Source: Natronosporangium sp035305625 (GTDB taxonomy: Bacteria; Actinomycetota; Actinomycetes; Mycobacteriales; Micromonosporaceae). Taken from it: a DNA stretch of 64,000 nt. The stretch lies in the NCBI GenBank assembly GCA_963809545.1, contig CAWEKD010000009.1:1-64000 (forward strand), in the 5' to 3' direction. The notes beneath the pieces are model-generated. The model did not search any database. It saw only the letters and a program-made list of their open reading frames with translations, and was not told where the DNA came from. Each line of letters begins with the position of its first letter. The stretch's first letter is position 1. Positions 10,189 through 19,291 of this stretch are shown here, piece after piece. The translations under genes and the position numbers were made by a program.

Positions 10189-11149
10189 GGTCCGCTGGTT
10201 CGCCTCGAACCGGTACACGGCGCTGGTGGTCGACGAGCTCCGGGGGCGGGGTCTCGCGGTGGCCACCGAGGGCGAGCGGCCCGCGCGCGTCTGTTTCGCC
10301 ATGTCCGGCCTGGCGGCCGAGGCCGCATGGCGGCACGCCCGGGCGTGCGGGGCGCGTCTGGTGGTCTACCTCTGGGACCTCCCGCCGCAGGGCACGGCGC
10401 GCGGCCGCCCCGATCCGGTCTGGTGGCTGGCGGGACGGTTCGTCCGGCTGCCCCGGCCGTGGGGTGGGTACCGCCGGCGGCGCGGCTATTACAGTCGCCT
10501 GCGCTACATCGCCCGACAGGCCGAGGCGGTCTGGGTGCCGAGCGCGCTCACCCGCGAGACGGTTGCCAAGCGATTCGGTGTCGCGGCGGAGCGGGTGCCG
10601 TACTGCTACGACTCCCGGCGCTTTTTCCCCCGCGCGAGCGCCAGGGCTGAACCGCCGGTGCTGCTCACGGTCTCCCGCCTCCGGCCTCATAAGAATCAGG
10701 CGGCGGTGCTGCACGCGGCCGCCGCGCTGGGCCGACCGGTACAGGTGCGTCTCATCGGGCGCGGCCCTGACGCGGCCCCACTGGAAGCGCTGGCCGAGCG
10801 CCTCCGCGTGCGCTGCTCAGTGGAGACCGCGGCCGACGATGCGGCCGTCGACCGGGCCTACCATGAGGCCGCGGTCGCGGTCTGCCCAAGCCGGTTCGAG
10901 GGCTTCGGTCTGACGCCGGTCGAGGCGGTGGCGTCGGGAGTGCCGGTCGTCGCCTCGGACATCCCGCCGCACCGCGAATTCGTCGGGGCCGCGGCTCGCC
11001 TCGTACCGCTCGACGACTCTGCCGCTTTGGCCGCCGCCATCGACGACGCCCTGGACGCGGTGCCCGCCGATCCCGCCCTCGTGCGCGAGCTCACGATCCC
11101 TGCCGCTGCCTCGCGGTTTCTGGACTTGCTGGGGCCATTCCTGAGGTAG
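10181..11149 (+). CDS. GT4-family glycosyltransferase
   Basis: 322-residue enzyme starting at GTG 10181, 8 bp inside the preceding gene. Seen: VCFAMSGLAAEAAW, the linker VLLTVSRLRPHKNQAAVLHA, and the donor-site motif CPSRFEGFGLTPVEAVASG with VPVVASDIPPHREFVG. The N-terminal domain is shorter than usual but complete. As part of the same operon it probably acts on the same glycan; specificity unknown. Confidence 0.85.
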   Translation: MDEVRWFASNRYTALVVDELRGRGLAVATEGERPARVCFAMSGLAAEAAWRHARACGARLVVYLWDLPPQGTARGRPDPVWWLAGRFVRLPRPWGGYRRRRGYYSRLRYIARQAEAVWVPSALTRETVAKRFGVAAERVPYCYDSRRFFPRASARAEPPVLLTVSRLRPHKNQAAVLHAAAALGRPVQVRLIGRGPDAAPLEALAERLRVRCSVETAADDAAVDRAYHEAAVAVCPSRFEGFGLTPVEAVASGVPVVASDIPPHREFVGAAARLVPLDDSAALAAAIDDALDAVPADPALVRELTIPAAASRFLDLLGPFLR

Positions 11150-11157
11150 ATTAGGGC

Positions 11158-12351
11158 ATGGGCACCCACCTGCTCCTGACCTACGATTTTCCCCCGATCG
11201 GCGGCGGCATCGCCCGCTGGATGGCCGAGCTCGCCAAGCGCTATCCACCCGGTTCCCTGGTCGTCTCCACCGGACAAAACGGCGACGCCTCGGAGGTGGA
11301 TGCCGGCTTCCCGAATCGGGTCGATCGCCTCTCGATTTCGGCTCGACGGCTGCGAACGATCCAGGGCATCCTGCTCTGGTCCCGCCGAGTGGCGGTGCTG
11401 GCCCGCTCGACCGACGCGGAGTTCATCTGGTGCGGCAACATCAAGCCCGCGGCGTACCCCGCCCGCTGGACGATGGAGCGCACCGGCACGCCATACGGCA
11501 TCCTGCTGCACGGCGGGGATCTGCTCATCCTGCAGCATCAGATCCACCAGTCGGCCATGAAGCGAAAGACCGCGACGGCGCTGCTCGCGTCGGCCGCGGT
11601 GCTCGTCGCCAACAGCGAGTGGACCCGCGATCGCTGTCTCACCTTGCTCGGCGAGCTCGAGATCGACGCGCCGGCCGACCGCGTACGCGTCGTCCCCCTC
11701 GGCGCCGATCAGGCGTTCTTCCGGCCCGGCATCGACACTCGCGAGGTTCGCGATCGTTACGGGCTGGACGACGGTCGCTGGTTGCTCTCCGTCGCGCGAC
11801 TCACTCGGCACAAGGGGATCGACACCGTCCTGCACGCGCTGGCGCGGCTGGCTCCGCGCCATCCCGATCTCCGGTACGCGGTGGTCGGCACGGGGGAGGA
11901 ACGAGAGGCGCTGGAATCGGAGGCGCGCGAGCTCGGCGTAGCGCCACGGGTGCGCTTCCTGACCGATGTCTCCGACCGCGATCTGCCGGCCCTCTACAAC
12001 ACCGCCGAGATCTATCTCGGAATCTCGCGGCTGATGGAGCAGCGGGTGGAAGGCTTCGGGATCTCGCTCGCCGAAGCGTCGGCCTCCGGCGTGGCCGTCA
12101 TCGCGGGGCGGAGCGGGGGCATCCCGGCCGCCGTTCGCGACGGCGAGACCGGGCTGCTGGTAGACGCCGAGCGGGTCGAGGATGTGGCGCAGACGATCGA
12201 ACGGCTGCTGGGCGACGCCGCACTCCGGGCGCGCCTGGGCGCGGCCGGGCGCCGCGCGGTCGAGAGCCACTACAACTGGGATCGCGTCACCCGAGACCTC
12301 GTGCGCATCGGCCGCGAGCTGGGTGCCCCAGCCAAGCAGGCCGCCGGCTGA
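11158..12351 (+). CDS. GT4-family glycosyltransferase
   Basis: 397-residue enzyme, third of the operon. N-terminus LLLTYDFPPIGGGIARWMAE is the PimB/GtfA-like 'PP..GG' acceptor-domain start. The donor half has LLSVARLTRHKGIDTVLHAL, VVGTGEEREALESEA and EGFGISLAEASASGVAVIAG. The ATG is at 11158, 8 bp after the previous stop. Its TGA shares bases with the next ATG (TGATG at 12349-12353), a coupled junction. Confidence 0.87.
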   Translation: MGTHLLLTYDFPPIGGGIARWMAELAKRYPPGSLVVSTGQNGDASEVDAGFPNRVDRLSISARRLRTIQGILLWSRRVAVLARSTDAEFIWCGNIKPAAYPARWTMERTGTPYGILLHGGDLLILQHQIHQSAMKRKTATALLASAAVLVANSEWTRDRCLTLLGELEIDAPADRVRVVPLGADQAFFRPGIDTREVRDRYGLDDGRWLLSVARLTRHKGIDTVLHALARLAPRHPDLRYAVVGTGEEREALESEARELGVAPRVRFLTDVSDRDLPALYNTAEIYLGISRLMEQRVEGFGISLAEASASGVAVIAGRSGGIPAAVRDGETGLLVDAERVEDVAQTIERLLGDAALRARLGAAGRRAVESHYNWDRVTRDLVRIGRELGAPAKQAAG

Positions 12352-12998
12352 TGCCCTCGGCGCCCCCTTCGCGGCCGTCGAAGAGTACGACCGTCAGTAC
12401 CAGGTCTGGGCGGAGCGTCAGGGGCCGCGGGCCCTCGATCTGGACTGGCGCTTCACCCATCTCCTCTGGCGCCATCGCGCGCTGCTCCGCCGTTACTCGC
12501 CCGAAGGCAAGCGGGTGCTCGATTTCGGGTGCATGGACGGCATCTTCACGCTCAAGCTCCAGGAGCTGGGCGGCCAGGCGGTCGGCTACGACATCTCCCC
12601 GGCGGCCATCTCGCAGGCCAAGCGATTCCGCGGCCCCGCGGCACGTCCCGTGTTCACCACGGTACCGCCCGGCCCCGGCCAGTTCGACCGGATCTACTGC
12701 CAGGAAGTGCTCGAGCACGTCGAGGACGACTCGGGCCTGATCGGCGAGCTGGTCGGCTATCTCGCGTCAGGGGGGGTCGGTCGTGGGGACGACGCCGGTA
12801 GGGACGAACTTCTGGGATCCGGACCACAAACGGTCGTACGATGAGGCGCTGCTGCGGCGGGCGCTGGCCCCCTGGGGCCGCGTGCGGCTGCACCGGTTCT
12901 ATCGGAGCCCGCTACGCAACTTCCTCCCGATCCGCCAGCGGGGCGCGGCGGTGTTCATCTTCGAGGTTACGCCGCCGTCTCCTCCGGGCGCACGCTGA
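12351..12998 (+). CDS. class I SAM-dependent methyltransferase, frame-broken
   Basis: The SAM-binding motif I is VLDFGCMDGIFTLKL, followed by GYDISPAAI and a motif-IV-like IYCQEVLEHVEDDSG, typical of Methyltransf_11/25 enzymes that modify sugars or quinones. The ATG 12351 is coupled to the previous stop, but the reading frame must slip near 12370 and again near 12775. The last part (TPVGTNFWDPDHKRSYDE and RQRGAAVFIFEV) is in a third frame. Length ~215 aa. Being last in a glycosyltransferase operon suggests O-methylation of a glycan end, which is inference. Its tail overlaps the convergent patatin gene by 32 bp. Confidence 0.72.
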
Positions 12999-14082
12999 TC
13001 GCGTCGGTCGGGCAGTTGAGCACGTAGGCGCCCTGCGCCGGCGACCAGGTCTGCACCGGCGTCATGACCTCGGCTTTCCCTCGCGCATCCAGGCGGAACA
13101 CCTTCGGCGCCTGTACCACGCAGGTGCCGCAACCGACGCACCGCTTGTCGTCCACCAGCACGCGGAGCCGCCGGGTCGGGTGCATGCCTCGCTCGATCAT
13201 GTGGAGCTGCCCGTCCAGTTGATCCAGCGTCTGGGCCGTCGCCTCGTAGCCGGCCTGGATGAGCTCGGGCGTCTTGTCGAACTCGAACATCGAGATGTGC
13301 TCGACCTTGGGCTGCACCAGCACGAGCGGCGGCCCGCTCCAGTCGCGGAGCTGGCCCTCGATCTGAGTCTGCATCACGATCTCGAGCCCGCGGATGTAGG
13401 TCGCCGCAAACCCTTCGGTCTCGTGTGCCTGACGCCGGATGCTGGTCGCCGCCACGTTCACCGCGATGATGGGTCCCGAGCCAAGTGACGCGGCCAGCCG
13501 TACCGGCAGATTCTCGACGACCGCCCCGTCCACGTACGCGCGTCCGCCGATCTCCCGCGGAGGGAAGATGCCTGGCAGCGCGCACGAGGCGGCCACCGCG
13601 TCGGCCACCCGCGCATCGAGGAGGCCGGGGAGGCCCCACATCACCTGCATCCCGGTGTGGAGGTCGGTGGTGTTGACGAGGAGACGGCGCTTGAGCTGAC
13701 GGAAGGTGATCGACCCGACCAGGCTGGAGACCAGCGTCTCGAGCGGTTCCCGGCGGTAGAGCGACGGCGCCATCAGCCGCCGGAAGGCCACGTCCACCCG
13801 CGCCACCTGGAACACGTCGCGCCGCCGGACCTGGAGCGCCCGCGCCTCCATCTGCTGCGGCGTCCCCTCGGCCGCCCAGGCCGCCCCGATGAGGGATCCG
13901 ATGCTCGATCCCACGACGAGGCTCGGGACCAGCCCGCGCTCTTCGAGCGCGCGGAGCACGCCGATGTGGGCGAGCCCTTTCAGGCCGCCGCCGCTGAGCA
14001 CGAGGGTGAAGGGTCGGTCCGGGTTCACTCGCTTGCCCGGGTTGAGGTGAGGTGCGTAACCTTCCCTCGACAGAATTTGCAA
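12967..14082 (-). CDS. patatin-like phospholipase with C-terminal ferredoxin domain
   Basis: Residues ~20-290 are a patatin/RssA-type serine hydrolase: oxyanion hole GGGLKG, nucleophile elbow VGSSIGSLIG (GxSxG) and the catalytic Asp in YVDGAVVENLP. The last ~65 residues form a separate mini-domain with CVGCGTC (CxxCxxC), then VVQAPKVFRLD, and finally CPTDAI. This is the cysteine pattern of a single-cluster [4Fe-4S] or [3Fe-4S] ferredoxin; 371 aa in total. The two parts are in one uninterrupted frame. No signal peptide is seen, so it is probably cytosolic or peripheral at the membrane. It would hydrolyse acyl esters; the electron-transfer tail may sense redox or dock a partner. I see no neighbouring redox enzyme that explains it. 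Confidence 0.82.
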   Translation of the reverse strand: MQILSREGYAPHLNPGKRVNPDRPFTLVLSGGGLKGLAHIGVLRALEERGLVPSLVVGSSIGSLIGAAWAAEGTPQQMEARALQVRRRDVFQVARVDVAFRRLMAPSLYRREPLETLVSSLVGSITFRQLKRRLLVNTTDLHTGMQVMWGLPGLLDARVADAVAASCALPGIFPPREIGGRAYVDGAVVENLPVRLAASLGSGPIIAVNVAATSIRRQAHETEGFAATYIRGLEIVMQTQIEGQLRDWSGPPLVLVQPKVEHISMFEFDKTPELIQAGYEATAQTLDQLDGQLHMIERGMHPTRRLRVLVDDKRCVGCGTCVVQAPKVFRLDARGKAEVMTPVQTWSPAQGAYVLNCPTDAISVRPEETAA

Positions 14083-14170
14083 GAATCATGCGCCGCCCGC
14101 TGTGAAGGCCAGCGGTGCAAGGGTGTGCGCGGTTCCCACCCGCCACGGTAACCCACGTCACGGGACCGCT

Positions 14171-15016
14171 ATGCCTCCAGGGGTACTGCGAGCGCGGCTG
14201 CGCCGCGACCGCTTCTTTCAGCTCGGTCTGGCCCTGGTGACTCTCGTCGTGGGCGCCGCCGTCCTGGCCCCCTGGCTGGCCCCGTTCGACCCTCTCTCCG
14301 GCGACTTGCGGAACGCCTACCTGCTGGGGCCAGGGGGACGGTTCCTCCTGGGCACGGACTCCCAGGGCCGCGACGTGTTGAGCCGGGTCCTCTACGGCGC
14401 TCGCCTGTCGCTCTCGGTGGGCCTCATTTCCCAATCGGTCGCGGTCACCCTGGGCGTCCTCCTGGGCCTGGTGTCGGGGTACTACGGCCGGTGGGTGGAC
14501 GCCGTGGTGATGCGGCTTGCCGACGTCACGCTCGCCTTTCCGACGCTGCTGCTGCTGATCGCGGTCGCGGCGGCCGTCAAACCTTCCCTGCCGCTGGTGT
14601 TCGTGGTGATCGGGATCGTGGGCTGGGCGGGGATGGCGCGCCTGGTCCGGAGCCAGGTCCTCGTGCTGAAGCGGTCCGAGTACGTGCTGGCCGCGCAGGC
14701 GCTGGGCGCCCTGGACCGCCGTGTCCTCCTGCGACATCTGCTTCCCAATGTGCGGACACAGGTGATCATCGCCGCGACGCTCGGAATCGCCGGCTCGATC
14801 ATGGCCGAAGCCGCATTGTCGTTCGTCGGGCTCGGCGCCCAGCCGCCGACGCCGAGCTGGGGCGCCATGGTGGCCGACGGCCGCGACCTGCTGCGGGTGG
14901 CGCCCTGGGTGTCGTTCGCGCCTGGTATCGCGATCGGGCTTGCGGTCCTCGGCTTCAACCTCGTCGGCGACGCCCTGCGGGAAGCCTACGATCCGAGGCT
15001 GCGCCATGACCGCTGA
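14171..15016 (+). CDS. ABC transporter permease, DppC/OppC family (orphan)
   Basis: Inner-membrane permease of the peptide/nickel ABC importer family. The start was chosen as ATG 14171 (MPPGVLRARLRRDRFFQLG); an in-frame start 69 bp upstream adds only an uncharacteristic tail. Seen: periplasmic-loop motif FLLGTDSQGRDVLSRVLYGA, several hydrophobic helices, and the EAA-like cytoplasmic loop EYVLAAQALGALDRRVLL before AALSFVGLGAQPPTPSWG. These are classic DppC features. Its usual partners (DppA, DppB, DppD, DppF) are absent from the neighbourhood. Instead its end overlaps an aminotransferase gene by 11 bp, so it must work with components encoded elsewhere or be a relic. Confidence 0.85.
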   Translation: MPPGVLRARLRRDRFFQLGLALVTLVVGAAVLAPWLAPFDPLSGDLRNAYLLGPGGRFLLGTDSQGRDVLSRVLYGARLSLSVGLISQSVAVTLGVLLGLVSGYYGRWVDAVVMRLADVTLAFPTLLLLIAVAAAVKPSLPLVFVVIGIVGWAGMARLVRSQVLVLKRSEYVLAAQALGALDRRVLLRHLLPNVRTQVIIAATLGIAGSIMAEAALSFVGLGAQPPTPSWGAMVADGRDLLRVAPWVSFAPGIAIGLAVLGFNLVGDALREAYDPRLRHDR

Positions 15017-16187
15017 ACCCCTGCGCGTGACGGCCCCGACAACCCCGATCGACACGACCGCGCTTCGACGGGCGGAGTTCCCCTGGACGGACGAGACCGT
15101 CTACCTCAACAACGCCAGCATCGGCCCGCTTCCCGAGCGCACACGGCTCGCCCTCGACGCGTTCAACCAGCGCCGGGCGACGCCGTTCCGGCTGCCCGAC
15201 CGGGATCTCTTCGGCACGCTGACTGAATCGCGGCGGCTCATCGCGGAGATCCTGTCGGCAACGCCGGAGGAGATCGCGCTCACGGTCAACACCAGCTTCG
15301 GGCTCGGCGTCGTGGCTCGCGCGCTCCCGCTGCGGCCTGGTGACCACGTGGTGGTGAGCGACCGCGAGTTCCCGGCCAACGTCTACCCGTGGCTCCGGCT
15401 GCGCGAGGCGGGGGTGGAGGTCGAGCTGATACCGACCACGGTCGAAGGCTGGCCGGACGAGGCGCGGATCTTGAAACGACTCGAGGATCCACGGGTCCGC
15501 GCGGTGGCGGTCTCGCTGGTGCAGTTCAGCAACGGGTACTGCGCCGACCTGGCGGCGCTCAGCGCGGCCACTCGACGGACCGGGGCCTACCTCGTCGTGG
15601 ACGCGATCCAGGCCGTGGGCCAGTTCCCGGTCGATCTGCGGCGCACGCCGGTGGACGTTTTGGCCTGCGGCGGCCAGAAGTGGCTGCTGTCCCCGTGGGG
15701 ATCCGGGTTCGTGTACGTGCGGCGCGGGCTCATCGGAGAGCTGAGCCCGCCCGTGACCGGGTGGATGGCGTTCGAGGGAACGGACGATCTGACCCGGTTG
15801 ACGACCTACAACGACACCTTGCGGGGGGACGCCCGGCGGTTCGAGCTGATCACGCTGCCGTACCAGGATTTTGCGGGCATGAACGCCTCGCTCGGCCTCA
15901 TCCTGGAGCTCGGGGTGGAGCGCATCCAGGCCCACCTGCGGCGTCTGCACGCGCCCGTGCTCGCGTGGGCGGAACGGAGCGGGACCCGCCTGGCGTCGCC
16001 GCCGGGGGCGCACGGCTCGGGCATCTTGTGCCTCGCGCCGGATGAGGTCGGCGAGGCGTTTCGCCGGCTCAAGGCCGAGCGCATCATCTGCAGTCTGCGC
16101 GAGGGTGCGATCCGCCTGAGTCCGCACGCGTACAACACCGTCGAGGAGATGGAGCGGGTGACGGCGGTGTTGGAGGGAAAGCGCTGA
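15006..16187 (+). CDS. class V aminotransferase-fold PLP enzyme
   Basis: 393-residue PLP-dependent enzyme of the NifS/SufS/isopenicillin-N-epimerase-like superfamily. N-terminus VYLNNASIGPLPERTRLAL, substrate/cofactor region VNTSFGLGVVAR, Asp in LVVDAIQAVGQFPVD that pairs with the pyridine nitrogen, and the Schiff-base lysine in ACGGQKWLLSPWGSGF. The C-terminus IRLSPHAYNTVEEMERV carries the carboxylate-binding Arg. No catalytic Cys loop of cysteine desulfurases is obvious, so a plain transaminase, epimerase or lyase is likelier than SufS. The ATG overlaps the dppC stop by 11 bp, implying co-expression with that permease and hence perhaps catabolism of an imported amino compound. Confidence 0.8.
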   Translation: MTAEPLRVTAPTTPIDTTALRRAEFPWTDETVYLNNASIGPLPERTRLALDAFNQRRATPFRLPDRDLFGTLTESRRLIAEILSATPEEIALTVNTSFGLGVVARALPLRPGDHVVVSDREFPANVYPWLRLREAGVEVELIPTTVEGWPDEARILKRLEDPRVRAVAVSLVQFSNGYCADLAALSAATRRTGAYLVVDAIQAVGQFPVDLRRTPVDVLACGGQKWLLSPWGSGFVYVRRGLIGELSPPVTGWMAFEGTDDLTRLTTYNDTLRGDARRFELITLPYQDFAGMNASLGLILELGVERIQAHLRRLHAPVLAWAERSGTRLASPPGAHGSGILCLAPDEVGEAFRRLKAERIICSLREGAIRLSPHAYNTVEEMERVTAVLEGKR

Positions 16188-16264
16188 CGCAACGCTGCGG
16201 CCTCTCTGCTGTCCACCTATCTTCGGCGGTATCCGGTATTCATTCTTTCACGCCGAGTGCGTTC

Positions 16265-17842
16265 ATGACCTCGTTCCCCGATATGCTCGGCGCCGGCTAC
16301 GGCTTCACCGATCCCAGCGTGACCCTGGGTGCCGCGCTCGAGAGCGGCGGCACCGTCCACCAGGAGCCGAAGATCAAGATCCCGCTCGCGATGATGAACC
16401 GGCACGGGCTCATCGCGGGCGCGACCGGCACGGGCAAGACGAAGACGCTGCAACTGCTGACCGAACAGCTCGTCGCCCAGGGCGTGCCCGTCTTCGCCGC
16501 CGACATCAAGGGCGATCTCAGCGGCCTCGCGATGCCAGGTGAGAGCAGCGACCGCGTGACCGGGCGCGCGAAGGACGTCGGTTGGGCGTGGAGGCCGGCT
16601 GGGGTCCCGGTTGAGTTCGTGAGCCTGAGCGGCAAGCTGGGGGTCCAGCTTCGGGCCACGGTCAGCTCGTTCGGCCCGCTCCTCCTCGGCAAGACGCTGT
16701 CGCTGAACGAGACCCAGACCAGCGTGCTCACCATGGTCTTCAAGTACTGCGACGACAGCCAGCTGCCGCTGCTCGACCTGCCGGATCTCCGCGCGGTGCT
16801 GCAGTACCTCAGCTCCGACGAGGGGAAGCCCGCGCTGTCGCAGTACGGCGGCATGTCCGGCGCGACGGTCGGCGTGCTGCTCCGCAAGATGGTCGAGCTG
16901 GAGTCCCAGGGCGCCGGCCAGTTCTTCGGCGAGCCCGAGTTCGACGTAAAAGACATGATGCACCTGACCTCGGACGGGCGCGGCATCGTCACCTGTCTGG
17001 AGCTGTCCGACGTGCAGGACAAGCCGCTGCTCTGGTCCACGTTCATGATGTGGATGCTGGCGGAGCTGTACCACAACCTGCCCGAGGCGGGGGACCTGCC
17101 CAAGCCGAAGCTCGCGTTCTTCTTCGACGAGGCGCACCTGCTGTTCGACGACGCCTCGAAGGCGTTTCTCGACCAGGTGCAGCAAGTCGTGCGGCTCATC
17201 CGATCGAAGGGCGTCGGGGTGTATTTCGTGACCCAGACGCCGAAGGACGTGCCGGGCGACGTGCTCGCTCAGCTCGCGAACCGCGTGCAGCACGCGCTCC
17301 GCGCGCACACGCCGGATGACGAGTCGCGCTACGCGCCACCGTGCGGACATTTCCCAAGACCACGTTCTACGACCTCGAAGAGACGCTGACCTCGCTGGGC
17401 ATCGGTGAGGCGGTCGTGACCGTGCTCGATGCCCGCGGCTCGCCGACGCCCGTGGTCGCGACGCGGCTTATCCCGCCCGGCCTCGCGCATGGCGCCGCTG
17501 ACGCCGGACGAGCTCCAGGCGGACATCCGCCAGTCCGATCTGCTGGCCGAGTACGGACAGGCGGTCGACCGCGAGAGCGCCCGCGAGATGCTGGCGTCAC
17601 GGATGGCCAAGACCCAGGCCCCCGTCCCACCCGCGGCGCCGGACGCGCAGATGCCCGCCGCGCCGCCGACCCGGGGCGGCCGCGCGGCGAAGACCGTGGC
17701 GCAGGTCGCGGGCGGCGCCCTCATCGGCGCGCTGTCCTCCACCATCGGGCGCACGGTTGGTCGCGAGATCGTCCGGGGCATGTTCGGCCTCCTCGGCGCC
17801 AAGCCGCCGCGCACGACGACGACCCGGCGGTCCCGATGGTAG
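16265..17842 (+). CDS. HerA-like ATPase, DUF853 family, frame-broken
   Basis: P-loop ATPase of the HerA/FtsK clan. Seen: HGLIAGATGTGKTKTLQLL (Walker A), FAADIKGDLSGLA, ETQTSVLTMVFKYCDDSQ, Walker B LAFFFDEAHLLFDD, and sensor region GVGVYFVTQTPKDVPGDV. These are DUF853 hallmarks. The frame shifts near 17338 and again near 17490; beyond them FPKTTFYDLEETLTSLGIG and a tail AGGALIGALSSTIGRTVGRE complete a ~525-residue protein, the usual family length. Start is ATG 16265. Its last codons overlap the start of mgtE. The cellular role of DUF853 proteins is unclear; no partner nuclease (NurA) is nearby. Confidence 0.82.
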
Positions 17843-19207
17843 CGGGCCGGCCTGGTGCGGAGGGCTCTCCGCTGACCGCCCCGCTGCCCGATGCATTCAC
17901 CGCCGAGGCGCTCCTCGATGCCTATCCCATTCTGAGCACCGAAGAGCGGCTCGAGGGCTTCCTCATGCTGGGAGCTCCCGAGGCCGCCGACTTCTTCCTG
18001 GCGCTCAGCACCCACGACCAGGTCGGACCTGCTCGGGGAGCTGCGGCCCGGAGCGGAGCCGGCCGTGGATGCGCGCTGCTCGCGCCCGACGACGCGGCCG
18101 ACGTGCTCCAGGCACGCCCGGCCGAGGACGACCGCGGTTCCTGGCGCTGCTGGACACCGCGACGCGCGCGCGAGGTCAGCGCGCTGCTCGCCTACGCGGA
18201 GGACGCGGCCGGCGGCCTCATGAACCCGCGCTACGCGCGCCTGCGGCCGGACATGACGGTCGACGAGGCGATCCGCTATCTGCGCCGCCAGGCGCAGCCG
18301 CGGCATCGAGATCATCTACTACGCCTACGTCCTCGACCAGGACAGCAGCTGCTCGGCGTGGTGTCGTTCCGCGAGCTGTTCGCGGCGCCGCCCGAGCGAG
18401 ACGGTGCGCGACATCATGCAGCACCGATCTCGTGACGGTCACCGAGGAGACCGACCAGGAGGCCGTGGCGCAGCTGTTCGCGGACGCACGGCCTCCTCGC
18501 CATCCCGGTCGTCGACGCGCGAGGGGCGCATGAAGGGCATCGTCACCGTCGACGACATCGTCGACGTCGTGCAGGAGGAGGCGACCGAGGACATCCAGAA
18601 GATCGGCGGCATGGAGGCGCTCGACGCGCCCTACCTGCAGATCGGCTTCGCGCGACATGGTGCGGAAGCGCGGCCGGCTGGCTGGCGGCGCTGTTCCTCG
18701 GCGAGATGCTGACCGCGACCGCGATGGGCTACTTCGAGAAGGAGATCGCGCGGGCGGTGGTGCTCGCGCTGTTCGTGCCGCTCATCATCTCCAGCGGCGG
18801 CAACTCCGGCTCGCAGGCCACGACGCTGGTCATCCGCGCGATGGCGCTCGGCGAGGTGCGGCTGCGCGACTGGTGGCGCGTGGTGCGCCGCGAGCTCGCC
18901 GCCGGGCCTCGCGCTCGGCGTGGTCCTCGGCGTCGATCGGCTTCGTCCGCATCCTGCGTGTGGCAGGCGGTCTGCCACGGTCTACGGCGCGCACTACATG
19001 CTGCGTCGCGCTCACCGTGGCGTGCAGCCTGGTCGGCGTCGTGCTGTTCGGGACGCTCGCCGGCTCGATGCTGCCGTTCGTGCTCCGCCGGCTCGGCTTC
19101 GACCCCGCCAGCGCCTCGGCGCCGTTCGTCGCGACGCTGGTCGACGTCACCGGGCTCGTCATCTACTTCACCGTCGCCGGCTGATCCTGCGCGGCACCAT
19201 CCTGTAG
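17836..19207 (+). pseudogene. mgtE: magnesium transporter MgtE, badly frame-broken
   Basis: All parts of MgtE can be found, but spread over three frames with about ten shifts between 18020 and 18990. In order: N-domain EERLEGFLMLGAPEAADFF, CBS-pair segments AAGGLMNPRYARLRPDMTVD, VVSFRELFAAPP, AVAQLFAD and GIVTVDDIVDVVQEEATEDI, then the membrane part LFLGEMLTATAMGYFEKEI and LFVPLIISSGGNSGSQAT, the Mg-pore signature. The last helix is FVATLVDVTGLVIYFTVAG. Nothing appears deleted, so sequencing indels are a better explanation than gene decay. If intact it would be a ~450-aa Mg2+ channel gated by cytosolic Mg2+ through the N and CBS domains. Overlaps the DUF853 stop. Confidence 0.8.
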
Positions 19208-19291
19208 CTGGTATAGGGGCTGGCGTTTCGTGCCGTGGCTTTACACTATTTATCAGATCGGGTTGATAGACTTCACTTGTCCGGAGCCGAT

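Noticed and set aside
15006..16187. Cysteine desulfurase (SufS/IscS)
   Set aside because: No recognisable catalytic Cys loop and no suf/isc genes nearby; kept as a generic class V PLP enzyme.
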